The notes below the pieces were generated by a model. It searched no databases, was not told the DNA's origin, and saw only the letters and a list, made by a program, of their open reading frames with translations. The position numbers were made by a program, and so were the translations under genes. A stretch of 64,000 bases of DNA from Bacillota bacterium (GTDB lineage: Bacteria; Bacillota; Clostridia; Oscillospirales; Ruminococcaceae), in NCBI GenBank assembly GCA_023421245.1, contig JAEZTV010000006.1:24775-88774 (forward strand), given 5' to 3'. How positions within the stretch are numbered: position 1 is the stretch's first letter; the number at the start of each line of letters is the position of its first letter. This document shows positions 51,281 through 60,197 of the stretch, one piece after another.

Positions 51281-51492
51281 CGTCTTACAACCCTTTTGCC
51301 GAGCGGTCATATGCTCTGCGGGCTACTGAAAACGATGTTCCACTAAAAATCAGGGAAGAAAAAAGCCAAAATAGAAAACGCAGGGCATAAGTAGGGCAAG
51401 CTTGTTTATTCATGGTCACCATCTCTGAGTAAAACAGTATATTACACATAATCTCACAAATAATAATTAAAAATGATGTGGGAGGAATGGCC

Positions 51493-51830
51493 TTGGGAGT
51501 TGTAAGTAGCTGCACGGATAAATATCAGAAATGTATCGATGCCTGTAATCGATGCTTTCAAGCCTGCCATGAATGTGCAAGGCTTTGCCTGAATGAACCG
51601 GATGTTGCGACAAGAAAAGACCATATCGGCATGATGCTTGAGTGCGCCGGAATCTGCAAAGAAGCCGCATGTTTTATGGTAATAGACGCTAAACACGTTA
51701 AGGAAATCTGTTCGCTCTGTGCCACAATATGTAATGAGTGTGCCGCGAATGTTCTCAGTTCAAGGATGATCATTATCAGAAATGCGCTGATGAATGCCGT
51801 AACTGGGCCACTGAATGCAAGGCAATGTAA
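51493..51830 (+). pseudogene. Four-helix-bundle copper-binding protein (DUF326/Csp-like), frameshifted
   Basis: Cysteine-rich protein of the Csp/DUF326 type that stores copper inside a four-helix bundle. Helices with regular Cys spacing are seen: KYQKCIDACNRCFQACHECA, MLECAGICKEAACFM and ICSLCATICNECA. The frame then changes near 51745. In the neighbouring frame the expected last helix continues as ECSQFKDDHYQKCADECRNW and ends TECKAM at the stop 51828-51830. One base appears to be missing (GCCGC-GAATGT). As read, the frame runs on to 51858 with an unrelated tail. The TTG at 51493, seven bases after GGAGGA, is the likely start. It could be a real mutation or a sequence error. Confidence 0.75.
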
Positions 51831-51835
51831 CAGAA

Positions 51836-51876
51836 AAGCGATGCTCCGTTTCTCGTGACGGGGCATCGCTTCTTTT
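51836..51876 (+). terminator. Terminator after the copper-protein gene
   Basis: AAGCGATGCTCCGT (51836-51849) pairs with ACGGGGCATCGCTT (51858-51871) and TCTTTT follows. Confidence 0.8.
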
Positions 51877-52006
51877 ATGCTGAATTTTCTGTGGAAAGGC
51901 GCGTGGGTGAAGGCGGGTACCGTCTGTGGGCTTATGCAAAGTGGCTTAAACGCGCAATTCTATTCATGCGCCGGCTGTGCGCGAAATCGATGAAAAACTT
52001 AAAGCT

Positions 52007-52039
52007 AAGAAAACCCCCACAAACCGCATGGTTGTGGGG
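52007..52039 (-). terminator. Terminator of the tRNA-Met gene
   Basis: CCCCACAAACC (52015-52025) pairs with GGTTGTGGGG (52030-52039). On the minus strand GTTTTCTT follows. Confidence 0.7.
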
Positions 52040-52047
52040 ATTCTTCA

Positions 52048-52123
<76 letters not shown>

Positions 52124-52280
52124 ATATCTATTTATGCATGTTCTCTAGAACTTTGGCGCTCTCCGTTGTTCAGAGTGCCTTATTATATTAGCACAGCCAT
52201 TATATTATGTCAAGCTTTTTTAGAGAATCATTATCAAAATTACAACGCGTAAAAATAAAGATGCGGCAAGCGGATTTTAG

Positions 52281-52712
52281 CTACACCTTCTTTTTAAAGA
52301 TAATCAGCTTGCTGAGCACATAATTTACTACAATCACGATGATGTTTGAAAGAATCTTTATCAGCATATCATTATAGTGCAGCACATCAACAAACAGGTA
52401 CATCACACCCATATCCAGCGCGCCGGAGAATAGCCGTGCACCCACAAACAGCACAAGCTCTTTGAGGATGATCATTGCAGCGAGGCTTTTGCTGTTAAAC
52501 ACGAACAGCTTGTTGGTAATAAACGCAAACAGGACAGAGATAATCCATGCCGCTGCGGTTGCAACCATAAAATCAACGAGCAGTATCTTGGTTAACGTCC
52601 AATACGCGATGATGTTAATAAGTGTAGTCAGTCCGCCAAATACAAGATAAAGCACGGTTTCCCGATGTTTTTGATAAAGAGGAAGCAATTTAGTATTCCA
52701 TAGATTTTGCAT
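52281..52712 (-). CDS. GtrA family membrane protein
   Basis: A 143-residue membrane protein with four helices, of the GtrA family linked to flipping or transfer of lipid-bound sugars in cell-surface glycosylation. Family features are the first helix LYLVFGGLTTLINIIAYWTL, IISVLFAFITNKLFVFNSK between helices two and three, and the end VVNYVLSKLIIFKKK. The ATG at 52712 is 11 bases after GGAG. It is alone, with no glycosyltransferase next to it, so its partner is unknown. Confidence 0.9.
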   Translation of the reverse strand: MQNLWNTKLLPLYQKHRETVLYLVFGGLTTLINIIAYWTLTKILLVDFMVATAAAWIISVLFAFITNKLFVFNSKSLAAMIILKELVLFVGARLFSGALDMGVMYLFVDVLHYNDMLIKILSNIIVIVVNYVLSKLIIFKKKV

Positions 52713-53075
52713 AACGGATTGTATCTCCAACGTCTAAAATATTTAAAAGCAGACGCAGAGGCGGCCTGCTGCTACTATTCTAGCACAATGTTGGGACATA
52801 ATAAACAAACAGGCTAAAATAATTGTTGGAAAACAGAAGAGGATACGCTATACTTAGTTTATGATATGTTTATGACGGCGGCAGCACCGGTGCTGCTTAG
52901 CAAGCGGCAGTATTTTATAGCTTAAACGCGCGGCGGCTTTGCAGCGGGTAAAGCCTTGCGGGGACTGTCTGCCTGCGGCAAAGCAGCCGCGGGTGGCAAG
53001 TAAAACTTGTGGGTTAAAAACATGTCTGTGTTTTTAAACAAAGCAGTTTTACTACAAAACAGCGGGAGGGTTTTT
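52713..53075. other. Divergent spacer between gtrA-like and lipid kinase genes
   Basis: About 360 bases. The left part is AT-rich and should hold both promoters. The part from 52920 to 53000 is GC-rich with CTTTGCAGCGG and CTGCGGCAAAGCAGCCG segments that can fold on each other. No gene is seen. Confidence 0.45.
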
Positions 53076-54035
53076 ATGCGGCATATTTTTATCATCAATC
53101 CCGTTGCGGGCAAAGGACGGCATGTTGCCGCCCTTACCGCCGAGATTCACGCTATCTGCAAAGAAAAAGGTGCCAGCTACGACATCTATATTACCCGATG
53201 TGAGAACGATGCAACTGTGTATGTTAAAAAAATGAGTGCAACCGGGCAGGAGCTGCGCTTTTACGCGTGCGGCGGCGATGGTACGGTGGGCGAAGTGGCA
53301 CGCGGTGCTTACGGCTACCCCAATGTTCAGATTGCCATAGTTCCGTGCGGATCGGGCAACGATTTTGTGCGCAGCTTTCCGGGCATGCCTTTTATGGATA
53401 TTGCCGCGCAGCTTGCGGGGGATGCCCGTAAGATTGATATGATTAAAACGGCCAAAGGGTTGTGTATCAATATGTGCTCGGTGGGGTTTGATTCTGCCGT
53501 TGCCATGAGCATGGTTCGTTATAAAAACCTGCCGCTTGTCACCGGCAGCATGGCATATATTATTGCAATCGCCGACCGGTTTTTTAAGCGCATCTCACAC
53601 GTGATGGATATTACCGTTGACGGCACTGCGCTGCCAAGGGGAGAGTACATTATCGGGGTATGCGGCAACGGCCGTTGTTATGGCGGCGGCTTTGCGGCAG
53701 CGCCACGCGCGGACCTCGAGGATGGGCTTTTGGAGCTGGTTTTCGTTAGACGGATTTCCCGCGTAAGGTTTCTCTCTCTCGTTGGAAAGTACAAAAAAGG
53801 CCTGCATCTTGACGATCCTTCGTTTGCGCCGTATATTACCTACCGGCGTGCAAAATCCATCAACATTACCTCACCCGAACAGGTTGTGGTAAACTATGAC
53901 GGCGAGTGTGAGCTTGCAAACAGCATGCACGCTGAGATTCTTCCGCAGGCGCTATCGCTTTCCTTGCCGCTTGCGCATGAAAAGGAGCCCAAAATGGCCC
54001 GTGCCCGTGCCGTTCGTATTAAAAGCACCTGTTAG
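53076..54035 (+). CDS. Diacylglycerol kinase-like lipid kinase (YegS/BmrU family)
   Basis: A 319-residue cytosolic or peripheral lipid kinase with the DAGK catalytic domain. The N-terminus has FIINPVAGKGR, then the nucleotide-binding GGDGTVGEVARG and PCGSGNDFVRSF, and later GFDSAVAM and GNGRCYGGGFAAAPRADLED. These match DgkB/YegS relatives that phosphorylate diacylglycerol or similar lipids. GGGAGGG lies five bases before the ATG. It has a basic C-terminal tail (ARARAVRIKS). It stands alone before the groESL operon. Confidence 0.92.
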   Translation: MRHIFIINPVAGKGRHVAALTAEIHAICKEKGASYDIYITRCENDATVYVKKMSATGQELRFYACGGDGTVGEVARGAYGYPNVQIAIVPCGSGNDFVRSFPGMPFMDIAAQLAGDARKIDMIKTAKGLCINMCSVGFDSAVAMSMVRYKNLPLVTGSMAYIIAIADRFFKRISHVMDITVDGTALPRGEYIIGVCGNGRCYGGGFAAAPRADLEDGLLELVFVRRISRVRFLSLVGKYKKGLHLDDPSFAPYITYRRAKSINITSPEQVVVNYDGECELANSMHAEILPQALSLSLPLAHEKEPKMARARAVRIKSTC

Positions 54036-54089
54036 ATAAATTTAAAGGGTTGTTGGGTGGTTTGAAAAATTTCCCCAATGACCCTAATA

Positions 54090-54112
54090 ATTTTTAACAT
54101 TTTGTTAAAAAT
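54090..54112. other. AT-rich perfect hairpin after the lipid kinase gene
   Basis: ATTTTTAACA (54090-54099) pairs with TGTTAAAAAT (54103-54112) around TTT. It may be a weak terminator or a protein site upstream of the groES promoter. Confidence 0.4.
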
Positions 54113-54134
54113 AAGCGTGTATGTCAATCACCCC

Positions 54135-54162
54135 TTGATTTTTATGAAAAATAGGCTACAAT
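54135..54162 (+). promoter_or_regulatory. groESL promoter
   Basis: TTGATT (54135-54140) and TACAAT (54157-54162) with a 16-base spacer, immediately upstream of the CIRCE operator. Confidence 0.75.
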
Positions 54163-54171
54163 AAGATTTAG

Positions 54172-54198
54172 TTAGCACTCATCACTTGTGAGTGCTAA
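54172..54198. promoter_or_regulatory. CIRCE operator (HrcA binding site)
   Basis: TTAGCACTC, nine bases, GAGTGCTAA: an exact match to the CIRCE consensus bound by the heat-shock repressor HrcA. It overlaps the transcription start of groESL. hrcA itself is not in the window. Confidence 0.97.
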
Positions 54199-54320
54199 AA
54201 TTAGCACACGCAGGATCCTGCGCATACTGTATATGGTGTGCAGCGCGTGGGATAAGCGCGTAAAAATCCCGCGGTACAACCCGCCTGCGGGAGCAATATA
54301 ATTTTTTGGGAGGAATAGAG

Positions 54321-54605
54321 ATGACTGTGAAACCTCTGGCCGACAGAGTGGTACTCAAGATGGTTGAAGCGGAAGAAACCACCAAAAGCGGTATCATCCT
54401 GACCGGCGCCGCAAAGGAGAAACCTCAGGTTGCGGAGGTAATTGCCGTAGGACCCGGCGGACTTGTTGATGGAAAAGAAGTAACAATGTATGTAACCCCG
54501 GGCAACAAGGTTATTACCAGTAAATACTCCGGTACCGAGGTTAAGATTGATGGAGACGAGTATGTTATCGTTCGTCAGTCCGATATCCTTGCGGTTGTAG
54601 AATAA
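54321..54605 (+). CDS. groES: Co-chaperonin GroES
   Basis: The 94-residue lid of the GroEL chaperonin. It has the N-terminal VKPLADRVVLKMVE, the mobile loop ETTKSGIILTGAAKEKPQ and the C-terminal YVIVRQSDILAVVE. GGGAGG precedes the ATG at 54321. It is first in the groESL operon under HrcA/CIRCE heat-shock control. groEL begins 46 bases downstream. Confidence 0.97.
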   Translation: MTVKPLADRVVLKMVEAEETTKSGIILTGAAKEKPQVAEVIAVGPGGLVDGKEVTMYVTPGNKVITSKYSGTEVKIDGDEYVIVRQSDILAVVE

Positions 54606-54651
54606 CGCAAACCACAAGACGCTATATAATACGAATAAGGGGGCAACTGCC

Positions 54652-56277
54652 ATGGCAAAGCAAATCATATACGGCGAGGAAGCAAGAAAATCGCTGCAGA
54701 TTGGTCTTGATAAGCTCGCTGATACCGTTAAAATTACACTCGGTCCCAAGGGCCGCAACGTTGTGCTCGACAAAAAGTTCGGTGCACCGCTTATTACCAA
54801 TGATGGTGTAACCATCGCCAAAGAGATTGAACTTGAGGATGCCTTTGAAAACATGGGCGCGCAGCTTGTAAAAGAGGTTGCTACCAAAACCAATGATGCG
54901 GCGGGTGACGGCACCACCACCGCTACACTGCTTGCACAAGCACTCGTGCGCGAAGGCATGAAGAACGTAGCTGCAGGCGCAAACCCGATGATGCTGAAAA
55001 AGGGCGTTCAAAAGGCGGTTGATATCGCGGTTGAGAGCATTGTTGCGGATTCCAAAAAGGTAGGCAGCAGCGAGGATATCGAGCGTGTTGCGACCGTTTC
55101 CGCCGGGGATGAATCGATTGGTAAGCTGATTGCTGACGCGATGGATAAGGTAACTGCCGACGGCGTTATTACCATTGAAGAGAGCAAGACTGCCGAGACC
55201 TACAGCGAGGTTGTTGAGGGTATGCAGTTTGACCGCGGATACATCACCCCTTATATGGTGACCGATGCGGATAAGATGGAGGCAGTGATTGATGACGCAT
55301 ACCTCCTTATTACCGATAAAAAGCTTGCGTCAATTCAGGAGATTCTACCCCTGCTCGAGCAGATTGTACAGGCGGGCAAGAAGCTTGTTATCATCGCCGA
55401 GGATGTAGAGGGCGAGGCGCTTTCCACCCTTATCGTTAACAAGCTGCGCGGCACCTTTACCTGTGTTGCAGTTAAGGCCCCGGGCTTTGGCGACAGAAGA
55501 AAAGACATGCTGCGTGATATCGCCATTCTTACCGGCGGTGAGGTTATCAGCGATGAGCTTGGCCTTGACCTGAAAGAGACACAGGTTACCCAGCTTGGCC
55601 GTGCGCGTCAGGTTGTTGTTCAGAAGGAAAACACCATTATCGTAGACGGTGCGGGCGACAAGGACGAGATTAAGGCGCGCGTGAATCAGATCAAGGGCCA
55701 GATTGAGGTCACCACCTCTGAATTCGACCGCGAGAAGCTGCAGGAGCGTCTTGCTAAGCTTTCGGGCGGCGTAGCCGTAATCAAGGTTGGCGCGGCGACC
55801 GAGATCGAGATGAAGGAAATGAAAATGCGCATCGAGGACGCGCTTTCCGCGACCAAAGCTGCTGTTGCCGAGGGTATTGTAGCAGGCGGCGGCATCGCGC
55901 TCATCAACGCAATCCCCGCAGTGAAAAAGCTTGCTGATTCCTTTGAGGGCGACGAGAAAACCGGCGCAAAGATTGTGCTGCGTGCACTCGAAGAGCCGCT
56001 GCGCCTGATTGCCGAGAATGCCGGCCTTGAGGGCTCGGTAATCGTGGATAAGGTGATTGCTGCAGGCAAGCCCGGTTATGGCTTTGACGCAGCCAACGAG
56101 GTCTACGGCGATATGATTGCATGCGGTATTGTTGACCCGACCAAGGTAACCAGAAGCGCGTTGCAGAATGCAGCTAGTGCTGCCGGTATGATTCTTACCA
56201 CAGAATCGCTGGTGGCAGACTTGCCCGAGGAGAACCCCGCACCCATGCCAAACCCAGGTATGGGCGGCATGTACTAA
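54652..56277 (+). CDS. groEL: Chaperonin GroEL
   Basis: ATP-dependent folding chaperonin of 541 residues. Motifs include the N-terminal GEEARKSLQIGLDKLADTVK, LGPKGRNVVLDK, NDGVTIAKEIELED and the catalytic DGTTTATLLAQ. The signature AAVAEGIVAGGGIALI occurs in the equatorial domain and the C-terminus ends in a Gly/Met-rich GMGGMY tail. AAGGGGG precedes the start. It is followed by a strong terminator. Confidence 0.98.
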   Translation: MAKQIIYGEEARKSLQIGLDKLADTVKITLGPKGRNVVLDKKFGAPLITNDGVTIAKEIELEDAFENMGAQLVKEVATKTNDAAGDGTTTATLLAQALVREGMKNVAAGANPMMLKKGVQKAVDIAVESIVADSKKVGSSEDIERVATVSAGDESIGKLIADAMDKVTADGVITIEESKTAETYSEVVEGMQFDRGYITPYMVTDADKMEAVIDDAYLLITDKKLASIQEILPLLEQIVQAGKKLVIIAEDVEGEALSTLIVNKLRGTFTCVAVKAPGFGDRRKDMLRDIAILTGGEVISDELGLDLKETQVTQLGRARQVVVQKENTIIVDGAGDKDEIKARVNQIKGQIEVTTSEFDREKLQERLAKLSGGVAVIKVGAATEIEMKEMKMRIEDALSATKAAVAEGIVAGGGIALINAIPAVKKLADSFEGDEKTGAKIVLRALEEPLRLIAENAGLEGSVIVDKVIAAGKPGYGFDAANEVYGDMIACGIVDPTKVTRSALQNAASAAGMILTTESLVADLPEENPAPMPNPGMGGMY

Positions 56278-56293
56278 ATAGAACAATACAGTG

Positions 56294-56328
56294 AGCAGGG
56301 CGTACAGCATTGTACGCCCTGCTATTTT
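56294..56328 (+). terminator. groESL terminator
   Basis: AGCAGGGCGTACA (56294-56306) pairs with TGTACGCCCTGCT (56311-56323) and ATTTTT follows. Confidence 0.9.
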
Positions 56329-56390
56329 TGCTTCAGTCCATCAGTTTGCTCATTGTTATTTGTGGGAACTATGGTATAATATGTCCACAA

Positions 56391-56567
56391 CCACATTCAA
56401 AGCTTTGCTTTGAATGAACTCGGCAAAGCCGAGTATGAGAATTTTGCATAGCAAAATACGAATGTGGCCATGATACACCATAAACTGCAAATGCTGATGA
56501 AATCAGCATTTGCAAGGACTATGTCCTAAACAAAACGACATTAGTCGTTTTGCAGTCTGTTTATGGT
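56391..56567. repeat. Double three-hairpin (cloverleaf-like) palindromic element
   Basis: Two adjacent modules of the same design. Module 1: CCACATTC (56391-56398) and GAATGTGG (56460-56467) enclose hairpins with arms ATTCAAAGC (56395-56403/56407-56415), ACTCGGC (56418-56424/56428-56434) and ATTTTGC (56441-56447/56451-56457), each with a three-base loop. Module 2: ACCATAAAC (56477-56485) and GTTTATGGT (56559-56567) enclose hairpins with arms GCAAATGCTGAT (56487-56498/56502-56513, loop GAA), AGGAC (56515-56519/56523-56527, loop TAT) and CAAAACGAC (56531-56539/56544-56552). ATGGTATAATA occurs on both sides, at 56371 and 56564. Coding potential is nil. It does not match a tRNA or an element I know. 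Confidence 0.75.
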
Positions 56568-56663
56568 ATAATAATGCAACAAAGGCTTTCAGTTTACGAA
56601 GTATAAGCCGCGCAGTACAGACTCAATGCGGTTTATGTATCTATTAACGACGGAGGGATAACA

Positions 56664-57095
56664 ATGTTTATCAAGCAGCTTTCGGTTTTCGTTGAGAATA
56701 AGCCCGGTCGCCTTTCGGATATCGCCGCCACACTGGAAAGCAAGCAGATTGACATCCGCGCACTATCCATTGCCGATACAACCGATTTCGGTATTCTGCG
56801 TTTGATTGTGAATAATCCGGATGAGGCGGAACAGTTGCTCAAGGATGCGGGCTTTGCCGTGTCGCTCACACAGGTAATTGCCATCGGAATTGAGGACAAA
56901 CCGGGTGGGCTGTCAAAAGCACTCAAGATTTTGCTTGATGCGCAGATCGGCGTAGAGTACATGTATGCGTTTATCAGCCGTGAGGGAGAAAAGGCCTATG
57001 TCATCCTTCGTGTGGAGAACAACGAAAAGGCAATTAAGGTGTTTTCTGATAACGGCATAGATCTTTTGAAAAGCTCGGACATCTATTCTATGTAG
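56664..57095 (+). CDS. Tandem ACT domain protein
   Basis: A 143-residue protein made of two ACT domains. The first is IKQLSVFVENKPGRLSDIAA and the following strand-helix units. The second begins VIAIGIEDKPGGLSKALKIL. ACT domains bind amino acids or similar small ligands. Related proteins often occur beside phenylacetate-CoA ligase or indolepyruvate oxidoreductase genes, which are not seen here. GGAGGG precedes the ATG. It is a single-gene unit downstream of the palindromic element. Confidence 0.9.
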   Translation: MFIKQLSVFVENKPGRLSDIAATLESKQIDIRALSIADTTDFGILRLIVNNPDEAEQLLKDAGFAVSLTQVIAIGIEDKPGGLSKALKILLDAQIGVEYMYAFISREGEKAYVILRVENNEKAIKVFSDNGIDLLKSSDIYSM

Positions 57096-57103
57096 CGATT
57101 TTA

Positions 57104-57134
57104 GTGCGGAGCCGGATAACGGCTCCGCACCTTT
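57104..57134 (+). terminator. Terminator after the ACT gene
   Basis: GTGCGGAGCCG (57104-57114) pairs with CGGCTCCGCAC (57120-57130), with CTTTAT after it. Confidence 0.75.
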
Positions 57135-57211
57135 ATGTCGTTTCAACGAAGAATGTGTTTTCTGCTTGTATTGCATAATTATACAGTCTAAGCGGGGAAA
57201 GGATAAATGAT

Positions 57212-57601
57212 ATGGAGATTTTGATTGGAACAGCATTCAAACAGGAATGGATTGTTACAGAGGATATGCTTGCAAAAAACATGAAAAGTGGTGCGGTTTC
57301 TGTATTTGCTACGCCGATGATGATAGCAATGATGGAAAGCGCCGCCAGCGACTGCCTGCAACAATTTTTAGCACCGGGTGATATCAGTGTTGGCACGAGC
57401 ATCGCTACATCACATCTTGCCGCAACGCCGCTTGGAATGAAGGTTTGGGCAGTTGCTGAGATTACTGCCGCCGAGGGCAGGCGCGTAGACTTTAAGGTAA
57501 CGGCGTTTGATGAGGTTGAGCAGATCGGTGAAGGGGTGCATTCCCGCGTGTTTCTTGACGGGGAACGGTTTGAACAAAAGGCAAAGAATAAAGGCTCCTG
57601 A
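57212..57601 (+). CDS. Hot-dog thioesterase, FlK-like
   Basis: A 129-residue hot-dog fold protein related to fluoroacetyl-CoA thioesterase FlK and other small acyl-CoA thioesterases. Supporting segments are VFATPMMIAMMESAASDCL, GTSIATSHLAATPLGMKVWA and ITAAEGRRVDFKVTAFDEVE. The family catalytic triad residues Thr, Glu and His are plausible at ATPMM, MMESA and TSHLA. The true substrate is unknown; most relatives are not for fluoroacetate. A GGGGAAAGG site lies upstream. It is followed by a terminator. Confidence 0.85.
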   Translation: MEILIGTAFKQEWIVTEDMLAKNMKSGAVSVFATPMMIAMMESAASDCLQQFLAPGDISVGTSIATSHLAATPLGMKVWAVAEITAAEGRRVDFKVTAFDEVEQIGEGVHSRVFLDGERFEQKAKNKGS

Positions 57602-57641
57602 TTCGTTCGAAAGACAGCATTGCAATAGTTGATGATTCGTA

Positions 57642-57710
57642 CCGCCATCCAGGCTGAAGATACGGGGAGTTTTCAGCCTGAATGGCGGATTGTTGTTTGT
57701 TTCTTTTTTG
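57642..57710 (+). terminator. Terminator after the thioesterase gene
   Basis: CCGCCATCCAGGCTGAA (57642-57658) pairs with TTCAGCCTGAATGGCGG (57672-57688) with one mismatch, then a T-rich stretch to about 57710. Confidence 0.8.
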
Positions 57711-57953
57711 TTCTTCAGTAAAAGTCAGGAAAGGTTTTCCTTTAATATGTATTATATATACAACAGACTTACCACTAAACTCAAGGCAATAAAATACTGT
57801 TTAAAAAAGTTCTTTGATGGTGAAGATATTATAAGCAACTCTTATAATTAGATTGTTAAAAGATAGATTATATTGATTTTTATACGCAAAAGGAGTATGC
57901 TGAATATATAAAATATACTAATTTGATAGATATTAAGAAGGGTAGGGAACATC
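57711..57953. promoter_or_regulatory. AT-rich leader and promoter region of pflBA
   Basis: About 240 very AT-rich bases upstream of pflB. TTGTTAAAA near 57854 resembles half of a Rex-type redox operator, but I do not see a full inverted repeat. No clear -35/-10 pair can be fixed. No gene is present. Confidence 0.4.
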
Positions 57954-60173
57954 ATGACAGAATTCAAGAATGGAAAATGGAATGTACACATCGACGTAAG
58001 AGATTTCATCGTAAGAAACTACACCCCCTACGATGGTGACGACAGTTTTTTGGCCGAACCCACAGAGCGAACCACGCAGCTATGGGAGAAGGTTAAGGCT
58101 TTAATGGAACAGGAGCGCAAAGCCGGCGGCGTTTTAGATATTGACGAGCACAACATCTCCACCATTGTATCTCATGATGCAGGATATATTGATTCTGAGC
58201 TTGAGCAGATAGTTGGTCTGCAGACCGATCAACCGCTCAAACGTGCCATTATGCCGTTTGGCGGTATTCGTATGGTTCACACCTCACTGGAGGCATACGG
58301 GCGTGAAATTGACCCGAATGTTGAGCATGTGTTTAAATATCGCAAAACCCATAACGACGGCGTGTTTGATGCCTACACCGACAACATGAAGGCTGCGCGC
58401 CGCAGCGGTATCATTACGGGACTTCCCGATGCATATGGCCGCGGCCGCATCATCGGTGACTACCGCCGTGTTCCGCTTTATGGTGTTGATTCTCTGATCG
58501 AGCAGAAAAAGCAGGCAAAGTCAGATTATGTTTTTGATATTATCAATGAAGATGTTATCCGTCAGCGCGAAGAGATTTCGGAGCAGATTCGTGCGCTGCA
58601 AGAGTTAAAAGAGATGGCAGCCGGCTATGGCTATGACATCAGCAATCCTGCAACCGATACCAAGGAGGCAACACAGTGGCTGTATTTTGCGTATCTCGCA
58701 TCGATTAAAGAGCAAAATGGCGCGGCGATGTCGCTTGGCCGTGTATCCACATTCCTGGATGCTTACGCAGAACGCGACCTTGCGGACGGTAAGTACACAG
58801 AAGCAGATATTCAGGAGTTTGTTGACCATTTTGTTATGAAGCTGCGTATGGTGCGCTTTTTGCGAACCCCTTCGTACGATACGTTGTTTTCGGGTGACCC
58901 TACATGGGTAACCGAGGCGTTGGGCGGCATAGGAGTAGACGGCAGACACATGGTTACCAAGATGAGCTACCGTTTCCTTCATACACTAGTGAATCTGGGC
59001 GCTGCGCCGGAACCAAACATGACTGTACTATGGAGCACCCGCCTGCCGGAGAACTTCAAGAAGTTCTGTGCGCGCATCTCGATGGAGACCTCGTCCATTC
59101 AGTATGAAAACGATGATTTGATGCGTCCTGAATTTGGCGATGATTATGGCATCGCGTGCTGCGTTTCTGCGATGAAAATCGGTAAGATGATGCAGTTCTT
59201 CGGTGCACGTGCAAACCTTGCAAAGGCATTGCTGTACGCGCTCAATGGCGGGCGTGACGAAAAGAGCGGTGCGCAGGTAGGACCTGAGATTGCACCTATT
59301 GTTTCGAACGATGTGTTGGACTTTGATGAGGTGTGGCGTAAGTACGATGCAATCTGCAGATGGCTGTCGCGTCTGTATATCAATACACTCAATATCATTC
59401 ACTATATGCATGATAAATACTGCTACGAACGCATTCAGATGGCACTGCATGATGAGGAGATCATCAGAACCTCCGCCTGCGGGCTTGCCGGGTTGTCGGT
59501 AGTGGTTGATTCGCTGAGCGCGATTAAATATGCAAAGGTACGCCCCATCCGTAACGAGGATGGTATGACCGTTGATTTTGGAATTGAAGGGGATTTCCCC
59601 ACATTCGGCAACAATGACCCGCGTGCCAATGAGATTGCACGTCAGGTTACCGAGCACTTTATGCGTAAGCTCGAGAAGCACCGCACCTATCGTCATTCAA
59701 TCCCAACCATGAGTATTCTCACCATTACCTCTAACGTGGTTTACGGTAAGAAGACCGGAGCAACCCCCGACGGACGCAAGGAAGGAGAGCCGTTTGCACC
59801 GGGCGCTAACCCCATGCACGGCCGTGACGTTAATGGCTGCGTAGCATCTATGATGTCGGTTGCGTCACTTCCGTACAGCCATTCCAAGGACGGTATATCG
59901 TACACCTTCTCAATTGTGCCGTCTGCGCTTGGCAAGGATGCGGAACAGGGGGTAAACAACCTTGTTTCCCTGATGGATGGTTATTTTGCAGAGGGCGGCC
60001 ACCACATCAATGTCAATATCATCAACCGCGAGGTGCTGCTGGATGCTATGGAGCACCCCGAGTTGTATCCACAGCTTACCATCCGCGTTTCCGGCTATGC
60101 GGTGAATTTCATTAAGCTCACCCGTGAGCAGCAGCTTGACGTAATTAACCGCACGTTCCATACCCGATTCTAA
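57954..60173 (+). CDS. pflB: Pyruvate formate-lyase (formate acetyltransferase)
   Basis: Oxygen-sensitive glycyl radical enzyme of anaerobic fermentation that converts pyruvate and CoA to acetyl-CoA and formate. The catalytic pair Cys402-Cys403 lies in YGIACCVSAM and the radical Gly714 in RVSGYAVNF near the C-terminus. Both match pyruvate formate-lyase and not the diol dehydratase branch, which has a single active-site Cys. The 739-residue length is typical. It is followed 24 bases later by its activating enzyme. GAAGGGTAGGG precedes the ATG. Confidence 0.97.
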   Translation: MTEFKNGKWNVHIDVRDFIVRNYTPYDGDDSFLAEPTERTTQLWEKVKALMEQERKAGGVLDIDEHNISTIVSHDAGYIDSELEQIVGLQTDQPLKRAIMPFGGIRMVHTSLEAYGREIDPNVEHVFKYRKTHNDGVFDAYTDNMKAARRSGIITGLPDAYGRGRIIGDYRRVPLYGVDSLIEQKKQAKSDYVFDIINEDVIRQREEISEQIRALQELKEMAAGYGYDISNPATDTKEATQWLYFAYLASIKEQNGAAMSLGRVSTFLDAYAERDLADGKYTEADIQEFVDHFVMKLRMVRFLRTPSYDTLFSGDPTWVTEALGGIGVDGRHMVTKMSYRFLHTLVNLGAAPEPNMTVLWSTRLPENFKKFCARISMETSSIQYENDDLMRPEFGDDYGIACCVSAMKIGKMMQFFGARANLAKALLYALNGGRDEKSGAQVGPEIAPIVSNDVLDFDEVWRKYDAICRWLSRLYINTLNIIHYMHDKYCYERIQMALHDEEIIRTSACGLAGLSVVVDSLSAIKYAKVRPIRNEDGMTVDFGIEGDFPTFGNNDPRANEIARQVTEHFMRKLEKHRTYRHSIPTMSILTITSNVVYGKKTGATPDGRKEGEPFAPGANPMHGRDVNGCVASMMSVASLPYSHSKDGISYTFSIVPSALGKDAEQGVNNLVSLMDGYFAEGGHHINVNIINREVLLDAMEHPELYPQLTIRVSGYAVNFIKLTREQQLDVINRTFHTRF

Positions 60174-60197
60174 TATTTTAGGTTAAGGGGATAGTGC

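Noticed and set aside
56391..56567. tRNA-like gene in the palindromic element
   Set aside because: The three-hairpin plan resembles a cloverleaf, but no T-loop, D-loop or CCA sequence is present.
57854..57875. Rex operator upstream of pflB
   Set aside because: Only one half-site (TTGTTAAAA) is seen; the second inverted half is not.
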